Origin: Alteripontixanthobacter sp. | GTDB lineage: Bacteria > Pseudomonadota > Alphaproteobacteria > Sphingomonadales > Sphingomonadaceae | Length of the DNA: 64,000 bases | NCBI GenBank assembly: GCA_039968605.1 | Contig: JBDVPM010000008.1 | Span: forward strand, 558,001-622,000 | Direction of reading: 5' to 3' | Program-made: the position numbers and the translations under genes | Part shown: positions 28,050 to 38,092 of the stretch, piece by piece | How the letters are laid out: each line of letters begins with the position of its first letter | Position numbering within the stretch: the first letter of the stretch is position 1 | Notes under the pieces: model-generated | Database searches by the model: none | Told to the model about the DNA's origin: nothing | The model's input: the letters and a program-made list of their open reading frames with translations, nothing else

Positions 28050-29207
28050 TTGACCGAATCTATCCCAATCTGGATGTGGATCGTCGGGTTGCTGTGCATC
28101 CTCGGCCCGTTGGTGACCCTGCACGAGCTGGGACACTATCTGGTGGGCCGCTGGTTCGGCGTAGGCGCGCAGGCGTTTTCGGTCGGGTTCGGCAAGGAAC
28201 TGGTTGGCTTCAACGACAGCCGTGGCACGCGCTGGAAGATCAGCATGTTGCCGCTGGGCGGTTATGTCCAGTTCAAGGGCGACATGAACGCCGCCTCCAT
28301 GCCGGAAGCGGACGCGGAAGATGCGACCTTCGGAATGGCGACCGAAGAGGCGTTGGCCGAGGATGGTGACCGCGACGTGGTCGGCAAAAGCTTCCACAAG
28401 GCCGATCTGTGGAAGCGCGCGCTGATCGTGTTTGCCGGGCCGGCGATGAATATCATCATCACCATCGCCATCTATGCCGGGTTCAACATGATCTATGGCG
28501 AGCTGGAATCGCCCGCCATCGTGGAAAGCTTCGCGGAAAGCTCCGTGGCCCGCGATGCCGGGGTGGCGGTCGGGGACGAAATCCTGGCCATCGATGGCGA
28601 ATTTGTCGAAGATTTCTTTGCCGTCCGGCAGACGGTAATGATGTATCCCGGACGCTCTATCGAGCTGACGGTGGACCGGGGCGGCAGCCAAATCGACATT
28701 CCGGTAACGCTGGAAGACCACACGATTACCGACCGTTTCGGCAATGAATCGCGGATCGGTCTGCTAGGCGTACAAAGCGCCGAACCCCAGCGAGCGCCGC
28801 TAGGACCTGTGGAAGCGGTCGGCAAGGCAGGGGTGCAGACAGTCCAGCTGCTCGACATGATGATTACCGGCATCGGACAGATTTTTACCGGCGAGCGATC
28901 GGTGCGCGAGCTTGGCGGGCCGATCAAGATCGCCAAATATTCGGGCGAGCAGCTCAGTCTCGGCTGGCTTGCTTTCGTCAACTTTGCCGCGTTGATCTCA
29001 ATTAACTTGGCATTCATTAACCTGCTGCCAATTCCGACGCTCGATGGCGGGCACCTGGCGTTCTACGCGGCCGAAGCGGTCCGCCGGAAGCCGGTAGGTC
29101 CGCGCGGGCAGGAATGGGCGTTTCGCACCGGCCTCGCGCTGGTTCTCATGCTCATGCTGTTCGTCACGATCAACGATATCGTCTCGCTGCCTGTTTTCGG
29201 CATTTAG
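28050..29207 (+). CDS. rseP: Site-2 protease RseP (RIP metalloprotease)
   Basis: Inner-membrane zinc protease cleaving anti-sigma factors and leftover signal peptides. The TTG at 28050 is chosen: it is one base after the dxr stop, preceded by GGAGA, and puts the active site HELGH at residues 25-29 as usual. One PDZ domain is visible (about 155-235, around VAVGDEILAIDGE), then NLLPIPTLDGG, the third zinc ligand motif. The product is 385 aa. Confidence 0.94.
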   Translation: MTESIPIWMWIVGLLCILGPLVTLHELGHYLVGRWFGVGAQAFSVGFGKELVGFNDSRGTRWKISMLPLGGYVQFKGDMNAASMPEADAEDATFGMATEEALAEDGDRDVVGKSFHKADLWKRALIVFAGPAMNIIITIAIYAGFNMIYGELESPAIVESFAESSVARDAGVAVGDEILAIDGEFVEDFFAVRQTVMMYPGRSIELTVDRGGSQIDIPVTLEDHTITDRFGNESRIGLLGVQSAEPQRAPLGPVEAVGKAGVQTVQLLDMMITGIGQIFTGERSVRELGGPIKIAKYSGEQLSLGWLAFVNFAALISINLAFINLLPIPTLDGGHLAFYAAEAVRRKPVGPRGQEWAFRTGLALVLMLMLFVTINDIVSLPVFGI

Positions 29208-29225
29208 CGCGGCGAAGCAGGCTGA

Positions 29226-29250
29226 ATTGCGGGCAGAGATGGCCTGCAAT
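29226..29250 (+). terminator. Hairpin between rseP and bamA
   Basis: ATTGCGGGC (29226-29234) pairs with GCCTGCAAT (29242-29250), one G-T pair, 7-base loop, 19 bases after the rseP stop. There is no T tract, so it may be an attenuator or processing site. The 165-base gap suggests bamA has its own promoter, but no clear motif was found. Confidence 0.3.
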
Positions 29251-29372
29251 GCTTGATCGCGGTGGCTGCATCGGGCAGGGGGTCGCCATGTTCGCGCAGA
29301 CCGGCATTTATATTGTCGGCCGTGCGGGCGGGGGTTGAAACAAACAGGTTTACGGACGGGAAACCCATCTCG

Positions 29373-32111
29373 ATGAATTCACGCATTAAGGCTCGCGCTC
29401 AAAACGGTTACCTGCGCCCGCAATTCGCCCTCGCTTTGCTGGGCGGAACCGTCCTGGCGGGCATGCCTGCCGCCGCATTGGCACAGGACGAAGGCGCCGA
29501 GGAAGACCCTGCAACGCAGGCGCAGCCGGTCGGCCAGCAAGGGCAGGCGGCCCAGACCCCCTCGACCATCGCCACGCAGGACATCATTCGCACAATCAGC
29601 GTGGCGGGCGCACAGCGGCTGGAGCCGCAGACCATCCTCAGCTACATCCGCCTGCGCCCCGGCCAGCCTTACAGCCAGGCGGCGGGCGATCAGGCGCTGA
29701 AGGAACTCTACGCGACGGAACTGTTCTCCAACGCCCGGGTCAGCAACGATAATGGCGCGATCCTGATCGAGGTTACCGAAAACCCGGTCATCAACCGCAT
29801 CATTCTGGAGGGCAACGACCGGATCAAGGACGACAAGATCCTGCCGGAAATCAAGCTGTCGCCACGCCAGATATTCACCCGTTCCAAAGTGCGCGCCGAT
29901 GTTGCGCGTATTATCGAGCTGTACAAGCGGCAGGGCCGGTTTGCGGCCAGCGTCGAGCCGCAGATGGTTCAGCTCGCCCAGAACCGCGTCGATATCGTGT
30001 TCGAGATCACCGAAGGGCCCAAATCCAAGGTCCGCCAGATCAACATTATCGGGAATGAAGAGTTTTCCGATGGCAAGCTGCGCGGCGAAATGGTGACCAA
30101 GCAGGCGCGCCTGACCACCTTCCTGAGCTCCAACACCAGCTACGATCCCGACCGGCTGGCGTTCGACCAGCAGAAGCTGCGCCAGTTCTATCTGACCAAA
30201 GGCTACGCCGATTTCCGCGTGGTCTCCGCCGTGGCCGAGCTCACGCCCGACAAGCGCGACTTTATCATCACCTATGTGGTCGAAGAAGGCGAACGCTACA
30301 GCTTCGGCGAAGTCGATGTAGAGAGCCAGCTGCGCGATTTCGACAGTGATTTGATGAGCCGCCAGCTGCCGATGAACACCGGCGATTCCTACAATGCGAA
30401 GCTGGTCGAAGACACCGTCGAGCAGCTGAGCGAGCTGGCCGGCACGTTCGGTTACGCGTTTGCGGACATCGCGCCGCAATTCAATCGCAACAAGGAAGAG
30501 CTCACGATGGACGTGACCTTCCTGATCCGCGAGGCACCGCGCGTCTATGTCGAGCGGATCGACGTGAACGGCAACACGCTGACGCAGGACAAGGTCGTGC
30601 GCCGCGAGTTCCGCCTGTCGGAAGGCGATGCCTTCAACACGCTGTCGGTCAAGCGGTCCACCGCGCGGATCAATTCGCTCGGCTATTTCCAGGAGAATTT
30701 CGAAGTCGAGCAAAAGCCCGGCAGTGAACCGGACCGGATTATCCTGGAAGCGAACATCGTCGAAAAGCCGACCGGCGAATTGCAGCTATCGGCAGGATTT
30801 TCCTCGATCGAAAGCTTTATCCTGGCCGGGTCCATCCGCCAGCGCAATTTCCGCGGGCGCGGGCAGACGGTTGGCGCCAGCGTCAATTATTCGCGCTTCA
30901 GCCGCTCTGCGCAGCTGAGCTTCACCGAACCTTATGTGTTCGACCGCAACATCTCGGCAGGGATCGATATTTACCGCCGCGACTACCAGAATTTCGGTTT
31001 CAGCAATAACCAACGCAACACCACCTTCGAACAGGCCACCACCGGTGCCGCCTTCCGCGTGGGTGTGCCGATCACCGAATATATCTCCGGTATCGCCAGC
31101 TACACCTTCAACTATGACGATATCAGCCTGGACGAGAACACGTTCTTCGCCGATCTCGACGGTGACGGTATCCGCACCTGCGAACCGCTGCTGGCTGGCC
31201 GTTTTCTGTGCGATTCGATTGGCGAGCGGGCGAGTTCGATCCTCGGCGTGACTCTGGCCTACGATTCGCTCAACAGCCGTTTCCGCCCGACGCGCGGCGA
31301 GACGCTGTCGGTCGGCGCCGAATTCGCCGGACTTGGCGGCGATGTTAAGTATCTGCGCCTGCGCACCAAGGGGTCGAAATACTGGCGTTTGCCGGCCGGC
31401 TTTATCGGCTCGATCACGGCCGAAGGCGGCGTAATCGAAGCGCTCGAAAACCGCGAGGGAGAGGGTGTGGACGACGTTCGTCTGACCGACCGTTTCTTCC
31501 TGGGCGAACCGCAGATTCGCGGCTTCGATATTCGCGGTGTCGGCCCGCGCGTGATCCGTCAGCCGATCCGGGACGATGGTATGGGCAATCCTGTCGTAAT
31601 CACGGACCGCGACCAGGTATCCGACGATGCGATTGGCGGGAGGGCCTATTACCTCGCACGAGCGGAGATCGAAATTCCGTTGGGCAGCGGCGCCAGCGAA
31701 CTTGGTCTGAGGCCTTCGATTTTCGCCGACATTGGCGGACTGTTCAACATCGAAACGCCCAAGCTGACGCAGAACCTGCTGGGGCAGGAAGTGTTTCTTC
31801 CGACGCGCGATGGCGACGGGAACCCGGTCTATTTCTTCAACGGCGATCCCGATGATCCCAATGACAATATCCAGGTCGGCATTCCGGTTGGAAACACTAT
31901 CCCTGATGGTTTTGTCGCGGTTGGCAGTACCTTCCCGGCTTTCCAGGAAGTCTTTCTCGGCGATTCGCCAAGCCCGCGTATCTCGGTGGGTATCGGGGTG
32001 AATTGGAACAGCCCGTTCGGCCCGTTCAGGATAGATTTTGCTCAGGTGCTTAAGAAGCAGCCGGGCGACGACACCAAAAAATTCTCCTTCAATGTAGGAA
32101 CGCAATTCTGA
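29373..32111 (+). CDS. bamA: Outer-membrane assembly factor BamA
   Basis: Core of the BAM complex inserting beta-barrel proteins. Start ATG 29373 gives a signal peptide ending near AAALAQ and a 912-aa protein. After a Gln-rich linker come five POTRA domains (about 70-440; RISVAGAQRLE-like repeats such as IILEGNDRIKDDKI and VYVERIDVNGNTLTQDKV), then the Omp85 barrel with FFLGEPQIRGFDIRGVGPR and a terminal Phe. It overlaps skp by one base (TGATG). Confidence 0.96.
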   Translation: MNSRIKARAQNGYLRPQFALALLGGTVLAGMPAAALAQDEGAEEDPATQAQPVGQQGQAAQTPSTIATQDIIRTISVAGAQRLEPQTILSYIRLRPGQPYSQAAGDQALKELYATELFSNARVSNDNGAILIEVTENPVINRIILEGNDRIKDDKILPEIKLSPRQIFTRSKVRADVARIIELYKRQGRFAASVEPQMVQLAQNRVDIVFEITEGPKSKVRQINIIGNEEFSDGKLRGEMVTKQARLTTFLSSNTSYDPDRLAFDQQKLRQFYLTKGYADFRVVSAVAELTPDKRDFIITYVVEEGERYSFGEVDVESQLRDFDSDLMSRQLPMNTGDSYNAKLVEDTVEQLSELAGTFGYAFADIAPQFNRNKEELTMDVTFLIREAPRVYVERIDVNGNTLTQDKVVRREFRLSEGDAFNTLSVKRSTARINSLGYFQENFEVEQKPGSEPDRIILEANIVEKPTGELQLSAGFSSIESFILAGSIRQRNFRGRGQTVGASVNYSRFSRSAQLSFTEPYVFDRNISAGIDIYRRDYQNFGFSNNQRNTTFEQATTGAAFRVGVPITEYISGIASYTFNYDDISLDENTFFADLDGDGIRTCEPLLAGRFLCDSIGERASSILGVTLAYDSLNSRFRPTRGETLSVGAEFAGLGGDVKYLRLRTKGSKYWRLPAGFIGSITAEGGVIEALENREGEGVDDVRLTDRFFLGEPQIRGFDIRGVGPRVIRQPIRDDGMGNPVVITDRDQVSDDAIGGRAYYLARAEIEIPLGSGASELGLRPSIFADIGGLFNIETPKLTQNLLGQEVFLPTRDGDGNPVYFFNGDPDDPNDNIQVGIPVGNTIPDGFVAVGSTFPAFQEVFLGDSPSPRISVGIGVNWNSPFGPFRIDFAQVLKKQPGDDTKKFSFNVGTQF

Positions 32112-32770
32112 TGAAACTTACCCGTACTTTTCTTTCGCTGGCTGCGGCCGGTGCCGCACTCGCTGCGACCGGTGCTTCTGCGCAGGTCAATGGGATCGCT
32201 ACTTCCAGCCCGGAAGCTGCCATTGCCAGGGCGGCTGCTCGTACCCAGGCTTACAGCACGATCAGCACGACCTATGCCACGCAGATCCAGCAGATCGGCA
32301 CGCTGCGCCAGCAGGCGCGCGATTTGCAGCTCAGCCTCGATACCAATGGCGATGGCCAGCTGACGCAGCAGGAAGCCGCGGCCAATCCCGGTGTACAGCA
32401 ACAGCTCGCCCAGCTCCAGCAGCAGATCGACACCGCAGGTCGCCCCGCGCAGCTCGCGCAGATCTATGTCATCGAGCAGATTATCCAACGCTATGACGAA
32501 GCGCAGACCCAGGTCGTCCAGCAGAAGGGCATCCAGCTCATGCTGTCGCCTGAAGTGTTCCAATACGCCCCGCAAGGTGTGGATGTGACGCAGGATCTTG
32601 TCACCGCCATCAACGCGCTGGTGCCGACGGTTAATGCCACGCCGCCGGCCAATTATCAGCCCAGCCGCAGCGCAGTGGAAACGCACCAGGCCGTCCAACA
32701 GCTGCTTCTGATGGCAGCCGCGCAGCAACAGCAGCAGGCAGCCCAGCAACAGCAGCCGAGCGGCCGCTAA
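32111..32770 (+). CDS. skp: Skp/OmpH-family periplasmic chaperone with an EF-hand-like loop
   Basis: Holdase for unfolded outer-membrane proteins, as judged by position directly after bamA, the signal peptide (cut after GASAQ), and a long Gln-rich coiled coil. It has 219 aa. Unusual is residues 77-88, DTNGDGQLTQQE, which fits a canonical 12-residue EF-hand loop (D1, N3, D5, E12) inside the helical tentacle region. The C-terminus is poly-Gln. The chaperone role is inferred from family and context; calcium binding is a hypothesis. Confidence 0.83.
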   Translation: MKLTRTFLSLAAAGAALAATGASAQVNGIATSSPEAAIARAAARTQAYSTISTTYATQIQQIGTLRQQARDLQLSLDTNGDGQLTQQEAAANPGVQQQLAQLQQQIDTAGRPAQLAQIYVIEQIIQRYDEAQTQVVQQKGIQLMLSPEVFQYAPQGVDVTQDLVTAINALVPTVNATPPANYQPSRSAVETHQAVQQLLLMAAAQQQQQAAQQQQPSGR

Positions 32771-32794
32771 GCCCAGCGCTGTCGGGGACGGAAA

Positions 32795-33292
32795 ATGAGT
32801 GATAGCGGCAAGGCCGGCGGGGGCGCCGGATCGGACGGCTCCGGTTACGATATTCGCAAGGTTCTGGACACCTTGCCGCATCGCTACCCGATGCTGCTGG
32901 TCGACCGCGTCGTGTCGCTGGATGTCGAAGAAGGCATCCATGCGGTCAAGGCGGTCAGCTTCAACGAAGGCTTCTTCCAGGGGCATTTTCCCGGCCGCCC
33001 GATCATGCCGGGCGTTATGCAGATCGAGGCGTTGGCTCAGGCCGCAGCGCTCCTCGCTATGGAGGCGCTGGACCTCTCCGGTAGCGGCAAGCTGGTCTAT
33101 TTCATGGCGATCGAGGAAGCGAAGTTCCGCAAGCCCGTGGAGCCGGGCTGTTTGCTCGATCTACATGTCGGCTTCGTCCAGAAACGCTCACGTGTGTGCA
33201 AGTTCTGGGGCAGGGCGGAAATCGAGGGCGAGGTCGCAACCGAAGTCAAGTTCACCGCGATGGTCGCCGATCCGCCACCGGCACCCGAATAG
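32795..33292 (+). CDS. fabZ: 3-hydroxyacyl-ACP dehydratase FabZ
   Basis: Hot-dog fold dehydratase of fatty acid synthesis. It is 165 aa. [10 protein letters not shown] is followed by [20 protein letters not shown] with catalytic H64 and E78. An extra 18-residue Gly/Ser-rich head precedes the core. In most alphaproteobacteria fabZ sits between lpxD and lpxA; neither is present here. Confidence 0.96.
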   Translation: MSDSGKAGGGAGSDGSGYDIRKVLDTLPHRYPMLLVDRVVSLDVEEGIHAVKAVSFNEGFFQGHFPGRPIMPGVMQIEALAQAAALLAMEALDLSGSGKLVYFMAIEEAKFRKPVEPGCLLDLHVGFVQKRSRVCKFWGRAEIEGEVATEVKFTAMVADPPPAPE

Positions 33293-33420
33293 GCCCGATT
33301 AGAGCTACCGAAAAACTTGCCAAACAGGCCGCACCGCTCTAAGCGCGCGCCTTTCCAAACCCTTTTCAAACACGGCGCGCCCGGTCGGTACCGAGCCAAT
33401 GCTATGAAGGACACTTTGCC

Positions 33421-33645
33421 ATGAAGGCCGATACGCATCCCGATTACCACAATATCACCGTCAAGATGACCGACGGCAGCACCTTTGAAACGCGTTCCAC
33501 CTGGGGTGCGGAAGGTGACACGATGACTCTGGATATCGATCCGACCAGCCACCCGGCATGGACCGGCGGCAAGCAGCAGATCCAGGAAGGCGGCCGCGTC
33601 GCCAAGTTCAACAAGCGTTTTGGCGGTATTTCGCTGAAGAAATAA
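33421..33645 (+). CDS. rpmE: 50S ribosomal protein L31
   Basis: 74-aa large-subunit protein. It begins [21 protein letters not shown] and contains [19 protein letters not shown], diagnostic of L31. There is no cysteine, so this is the zinc-free (C-minus) form. The upstream 128-base gap holds an inverted repeat (GCGCGCC / GGCGCGC, 22-base loop). A good terminator follows. Confidence 0.96.
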   Translation: MKADTHPDYHNITVKMTDGSTFETRSTWGAEGDTMTLDIDPTSHPAWTGGKQQIQEGGRVAKFNKRFGGISLKK

Positions 33646-33679
33646 GCGCATTTCGCCTGTGCGATCTACGCGGTGGATG

Positions 33680-33705
33680 GGGCGGTCTTGCAAGGCCGCC
33701 CTTTT
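33680..33705 (+). terminator. Rho-independent terminator after rpmE
   Basis: GGGCGGTC (33680-33687) pairs with GGCCGCCC (33694-33701), one G-T pair, loop TTGCAA, directly followed by TTTT. Complete intrinsic terminator separating the housekeeping cluster from the glycan locus. Confidence 0.85.
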
Positions 33706-33771
33706 CGTATCCGGCGAAGGCAGATTGCGCCCTTGCCGCCGCCACCTGCCCACTTGTAAAGGCTGCGAGAT

Positions 33772-34692
33772 ATGAACTCAGACAACACCCCGAGCAACGC
33801 CTCGTCCCGTCCGCGGCGGGGCATGATCCTCGCCGGCGGATCGGGCACGCGGCTGTGGCCATTGACCCGCGGCGTCTCCAAGCAATTGATGCCGGTCTAT
33901 GACAAGCCGATGATCTATTACCCGCTCAGCGCGCTGATGCTGGCGGGTATTCGTGAGGTGCTGATCATTACCACGCCGCAGGATCAGGAAGCGTTCAAGG
34001 CTGTGCTGGGCGATGGATCGGATTGGGGGATGGAACTTCACTATGCCATCCAGCCGAGCCCCGACGGGCTGGCGCAGGCGTTTCATATCGGTGCGGACTT
34101 TGTGCGCGGCGGGCCGAGCGCGCTCGTGCTGGGCGACAACATATTCTACGGACACGGTTTTCCGCAGCTGCTCGCCAACGCCGACCAGCGCACCAGCGGC
34201 GCTAGCGTTTTCGCCTATTATGTGTCCAATCCCGAAGCATACGGGGTAGTCGATTTCGACGATCAGGGCCGGGCGCAGACGATCGAGGAAAAGCCGGAGC
34301 AGCCCAAGTCCAATTATGCGGTAACGGGGCTGTATTTCTACGACGACACCGTCGTGGACCGCGCGCGCGACCTTAAGCCTTCGCCGCGCGGGGAATTGGA
34401 AATCACCGATCTCAACCGGCTCTACCTCCATGACGATGCGTTGAATGTCGAGATTATGGGGCGCGGCTATGCCTGGCTCGATACTGGGACGCATGGCTCG
34501 CTTCTGGATGCGGGCAGCTATGTTCGGATCACGGAGGAACGGCAGGGCCTGAAAATCTGCTGTCCTGAAGAAATCGCGTGGCGCCAGGGCTTTATAGGCG
34601 ACGAGCAGTTGCTGCGTATTGCCGAGCCACTCAAGAAATCCGGCTATGGCGAATATCTCGCCGCTCTGATCAACCACCGCTATACGCCATGA
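33772..34692 (+). CDS. rfbA: Glucose-1-phosphate thymidylyltransferase
   Basis: First step of dTDP-L-rhamnose synthesis: dTTP plus glucose-1-phosphate gives dTDP-glucose. It has 306 aa. The nucleotidyltransferase signature [21 protein letters not shown] is complete, with [12 protein letters not shown] and [10 protein letters not shown] 13-residue polar head precedes it. The stop overlaps rfbC (ATGA); the four rhamnose genes are coupled. Confidence 0.97.
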   Translation: MNSDNTPSNASSRPRRGMILAGGSGTRLWPLTRGVSKQLMPVYDKPMIYYPLSALMLAGIREVLIITTPQDQEAFKAVLGDGSDWGMELHYAIQPSPDGLAQAFHIGADFVRGGPSALVLGDNIFYGHGFPQLLANADQRTSGASVFAYYVSNPEAYGVVDFDDQGRAQTIEEKPEQPKSNYAVTGLYFYDDTVVDRARDLKPSPRGELEITDLNRLYLHDDALNVEIMGRGYAWLDTGTHGSLLDAGSYVRITEERQGLKICCPEEIAWRQGFIGDEQLLRIAEPLKKSGYGEYLAALINHRYTP

Positions 34693-35234
34693 ATATACTG
34701 CCTTGCGATATTCAAGGACCGCTGATCATCGAGCCGGCGGTGTTCGGAGACGAGCGCGGTTTTTTCATGGAAAGCTGGAACGCGGCCAAATTCGCCGAAG
34801 CTGGTCTGGATATCGCTTTCGTCCAGGACAATCACAGCCGCAGCGAGCGCGGGGTGCTGCGCGGCCTGCATTTTCAGAACCCGGGTCCGCAGGGTAAGCT
34901 GGTGCGCGTGGTGAATGGCGCGGTGTGGGACGTCGCAGTCGATCTGCGGAGGTCTTCGCCGACTTTCGGCCAGTGGGCCGGGGTAGAGCTGAGCGCGCGG
35001 AACAAGCGGATGTTCTGGGTGCCGCAGGGCTTCGCGCATGGGTTCCTCACGCTCGAGGATCACACCGATTTCCTCTATAAATGCGACGCGCCCTATAATC
35101 CCTCCGCCGAGCATACGCTCGCGTGGGATGATCCCGCGCTTGGCGTTGAGTGGCCGCTAGACGGGCTGGAACCGCAGCTTTCGGTCAAGGACCGGCAGGG
35201 CAAACCGCTCGCGCAGATCGAGGCGTTCGCGTGA
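34689..35234 (+). CDS. rfbC: dTDP-4-dehydrorhamnose 3,5-epimerase
   Basis: Cupin-fold epimerase, third step of dTDP-L-rhamnose synthesis, 181 aa. Landmarks are [34 protein letters not shown] with the catalytic His, and [15 protein letters not shown]. The start overlaps the rfbA stop as ATGA and its own stop overlaps the rfbD GTG. Confidence 0.97.
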   Translation: MNILPCDIQGPLIIEPAVFGDERGFFMESWNAAKFAEAGLDIAFVQDNHSRSERGVLRGLHFQNPGPQGKLVRVVNGAVWDVAVDLRRSSPTFGQWAGVELSARNKRMFWVPQGFAHGFLTLEDHTDFLYKCDAPYNPSAEHTLAWDDPALGVEWPLDGLEPQLSVKDRQGKPLAQIEAFA

Positions 35235-36088
35235 AGGCGCTGGTTATCGGAGCGAGCGGACAGGTCGGTTCGGCGCTGCTGGGGCAAGTGCCACCGGGAA
35301 TTACGGCCACCGGGCTCAGCCGCGATGCACTCGATCTGACCGACGAAACCGCGATTGCCGAAGCAATCTTCGATCACCGTCCCGATTTCGTGCTGAATGC
35401 CGCCGCCTATACCGCGGTGGACAAGGCCGAAAATGAGCCCGAGCTGGCGCAGGCGGTCAACGGCGATGCGGTTGGCGCAATGGCGATGGCGCTGCTGGAA
35501 ACGGGCGGGCGGCTGGTCCATATCAGCACCGATTTCGTGTTCGATGGCGAACAGTCCACTCCCTATGCGCCGGACGATCAGCGCAATCCGCTCTCGGCCT
35601 ATGGTGAGACGAAGGCGGCGGGCGAGGATGTCGCTGGCGATGATGCGATTATCTGCCGTACCAGCTGGGTCTATGCTGCGGGAGGCGCGAATTTCGTGCG
35701 CACGATGTTGGGGCTGATGGGGGAGCGCGACGAGCTTTCGGTTGTCGCCGATCAGATCGGCGCGCCGACCTGGGCTTCAGGCCTTGCGCGAACCTTGTGG
35801 GCGCTGGCGCTGGAAGGGCAGCCGGGCACCTATCATCACCGCGATGCCGGCGCGGCGAGCTGGTACGATCTGGCTGTGGCCATTTACGAGGAGGGCAAGG
35901 CGATCGGCCTGCTTTCCCGCGATGTGGCGATCAGTCCCATCGCTACCGAGGATTATCCGACGCCGGCGCATCGCCCGGCATATTCGCTGCTCGACGATAG
36001 CGAAACGCGCGCTTTGCTGGGTGACCGGCCGCCCCATTGGCGTGTAAATTTGCGCAAGATGCTTCAGGAGGAACAACGACTTGGCTAA
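35231..36088 (+). CDS. rfbD: dTDP-4-dehydrorhamnose reductase
   Basis: NAD(P)H-dependent SDR, last step to dTDP-L-rhamnose. GTG start at 35231 overlaps rfbC (GTGA); 285 aa. Rossmann motif VIGASGQVGSALL, STDFVFDG, and the YxxxK pair in LSAYGETKAAGE. Within it, near the 3' end, AGGAGG at 36066-36071 serves the next gene. Confidence 0.96.
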   Translation: MKALVIGASGQVGSALLGQVPPGITATGLSRDALDLTDETAIAEAIFDHRPDFVLNAAAYTAVDKAENEPELAQAVNGDAVGAMAMALLETGGRLVHISTDFVFDGEQSTPYAPDDQRNPLSAYGETKAAGEDVAGDDAIICRTSWVYAAGGANFVRTMLGLMGERDELSVVADQIGAPTWASGLARTLWALALEGQPGTYHHRDAGAASWYDLAVAIYEEGKAIGLLSRDVAISPIATEDYPTPAHRPAYSLLDDSETRALLGDRPPHWRVNLRKMLQEEQRLG

Positions 36089-37130
36089 TCTGCTCGTTAC
36101 TGGCGGGGCCGGTTTTATCGGCGGCAACTTCGTGCATTACTGGCGGGAGAAATACCCGGCAGACACGGTCTATGTGCTCGATGCGCTGACCTATGCGGGT
36201 AACCGATCGACCATCGGCGATCTGCCGGACGAACAGTTCGTCCACGGCGATATTTGCGATTCCGATCTGGTCGAGACGTTGCTGCGCGAGCGGGAGATCG
36301 ACACACTGGTTCACTTCGCAGCCGAAAGCCATGTCGATCGCTCGATCACCGGGCCGGATGCATTTATCGAAACCAATGTGGTCGGCACACACAGCCTGCT
36401 CAAGGCGGCACGCAATGTCTGGCTATCGGGCGATGGATGCCAGCACCGGTTCCACCATGTTTCCACCGACGAGGTTTACGGCTCGCTCGGCCCGGACGAT
36501 CCGGCATTCAGCGAAACCACCGCCTATGAGCCGAACTCGCCATATTCCGCTTCGAAGGCAGGCTCCGATCATCTGGTGCGCGCCTATCACCACACTTTCG
36601 GGCTGGAGGTCACGACGACCAATTGTTCGAATAATTACGGCCCCTATCAATATCCGGAAAAGCTGATCCCGCTGTTTCTGATCAACGCGTTGAAGGGCAA
36701 GCCGCTGCCGATTTACGGCGACGGCATGAATGTGCGCGATTGGCTGCATGTCGAGGATCACTGCCGCGGCATCGACGCGGCGATCACCGGCGGTAAGGTG
36801 GGCGAAGTCTACAATATTGGCGGCGGACAGGAGTTACCCAACCTTCACGTGATCGAAGCGATTTGCCGCGGCGTCGATGCCGCCTTCGCCGCCGATCCGT
36901 CGCTGGCCGAGCGGTATCCGGACGCGCCCGCAGCCAGTGGCAAACCGAGCGACAGCCTCAAGACCTTCGTGGAGGATCGCAAGGGCCATGACCGCCGCTA
37001 TGCGATCGACGAAACCAAGGCGCGCGAGCAGCTGGGCTACAGCGCCAGCCGCACATTCGATGAGGGATTCGCGCAGACGCTTGGCTGGTATCTGGCCAAT
37101 GAGGATTGGTGGCGGCCATTGATGAAATGA
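36081..37130 (+). CDS. rfbB: dTDP-glucose 4,6-dehydratase
   Basis: Second step of the pathway, extended SDR, 349 aa. Start is TTG 36081, supported by a perfect AGGAGG at 36066-36071 and by the immediate NAD motif LLVTGGAGFIGGNFV; it overlaps rfbD by 8 bases. HVSTDEVYG and the YxxxK site in SPYSASKAGSDHLV are present. Gene order A-C-D-B covers the complete pathway. Confidence 0.97.
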   Translation: MANLLVTGGAGFIGGNFVHYWREKYPADTVYVLDALTYAGNRSTIGDLPDEQFVHGDICDSDLVETLLREREIDTLVHFAAESHVDRSITGPDAFIETNVVGTHSLLKAARNVWLSGDGCQHRFHHVSTDEVYGSLGPDDPAFSETTAYEPNSPYSASKAGSDHLVRAYHHTFGLEVTTTNCSNNYGPYQYPEKLIPLFLINALKGKPLPIYGDGMNVRDWLHVEDHCRGIDAAITGGKVGEVYNIGGGQELPNLHVIEAICRGVDAAFAADPSLAERYPDAPAASGKPSDSLKTFVEDRKGHDRRYAIDETKAREQLGYSASRTFDEGFAQTLGWYLANEDWWRPLMK

Positions 37131-38089
37131 CCCAGCCTGCCGAGACCATCCCAGATCTCAGCGTGCTGATCGTCAACTGGAATACGCGCGAGATGACGCT
37201 GGAATGCCTGCGCTCGCTCTATGCCGAAACGCGCGAAACCAGCTTCGAGACGATCCTGGTCGATAATGGCTCGCAGGATGGTTCTGCCGAAGCGATTGCA
37301 GCAGAATTTCCTCAGGTCCGGCTGTTGGCGGAGGCGGATAATCACGGCTTTGCCAAGGCCAACAACATGGCCGCGCAGATCGCCCGGGGCCGTTACGTCC
37401 TGCTGCTCAACAGCGATACGGTGGTGCTGGATGGCGCAATAGACCGGCTGATGGCATTCGCAAAGCGCACGCCGGATGCCAAAGTCTGGGGCGGCCGGAC
37501 GGTGTTTGCAGATCGGTCGCTGAATATTGGCAGCGCCTGGGGCAAGCTGACCGTGTGGAGTGCGTTTTGCTTCGGCACCGGCCTGTCGCAGATATTTACC
37601 GGAATAAACCTGTTCGATCCCGAGGCGATGCGCGGTTGGGACCGGTCGACCGAGCGGCAGGTCGATATCGTTTCGGGCTGCTTCTTCCTGATGGAGCGGG
37701 CTTTCTGGGACCAGTTGGACGGCTTCGATCTCAACTTCTTCATGTACGGCGAGGAAGCCGAATTGTGTGCGCGCGCGCGCGATGCCGGGGCCGAACCGCG
37801 CGTCACACCCGATGCCACCATCATCCACCATGGCGGCGCCAGCGCCACGACCAAATGGCAGAGCCGAAACTCGGTTTGCGCAGCCAAGGTCGCACTGGCA
37901 AAGAAGCATATGAGCCCCCTGAAAGCCGCCTGGGTGCGGCGGTTCTACGTTATGGGCGTCGCCTTGCGCAGCTTCGGCTACCGCGTGCTGTCTGCGCTGA
38001 CGGGCAAGGGCAAGGTCCAGGCCGGCATCTGGACCGAGGTCTGGAAACGCCGCCACGAATGGACGCGGGGCAAGCTGCCCGCTCGGTAG
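37127..38089 (+). CDS. Glycosyltransferase family 2, rhamnosyltransferase-like
   Basis: GT-A fold transferase of 320 aa. VLIVNWNTREMTLECLRSL, VDNGSQDGS and LLLNSDTVV (the divalent-metal region) are typical of the WbbL-like group of rhamnosyltransferases. Coupling to rfbB by ATGA supports dTDP-rhamnose as donor. The GCFFLMERAFWDQLDGFD segment is a further family mark. Acceptor unknown. Confidence 0.85.
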   Translation: MTQPAETIPDLSVLIVNWNTREMTLECLRSLYAETRETSFETILVDNGSQDGSAEAIAAEFPQVRLLAEADNHGFAKANNMAAQIARGRYVLLLNSDTVVLDGAIDRLMAFAKRTPDAKVWGGRTVFADRSLNIGSAWGKLTVWSAFCFGTGLSQIFTGINLFDPEAMRGWDRSTERQVDIVSGCFFLMERAFWDQLDGFDLNFFMYGEEAELCARARDAGAEPRVTPDATIIHHGGASATTKWQSRNSVCAAKVALAKKHMSPLKAAWVRRFYVMGVALRSFGYRVLSALTGKGKVQAGIWTEVWKRRHEWTRGKLPAR

Positions 38090-38092
38090 CCT

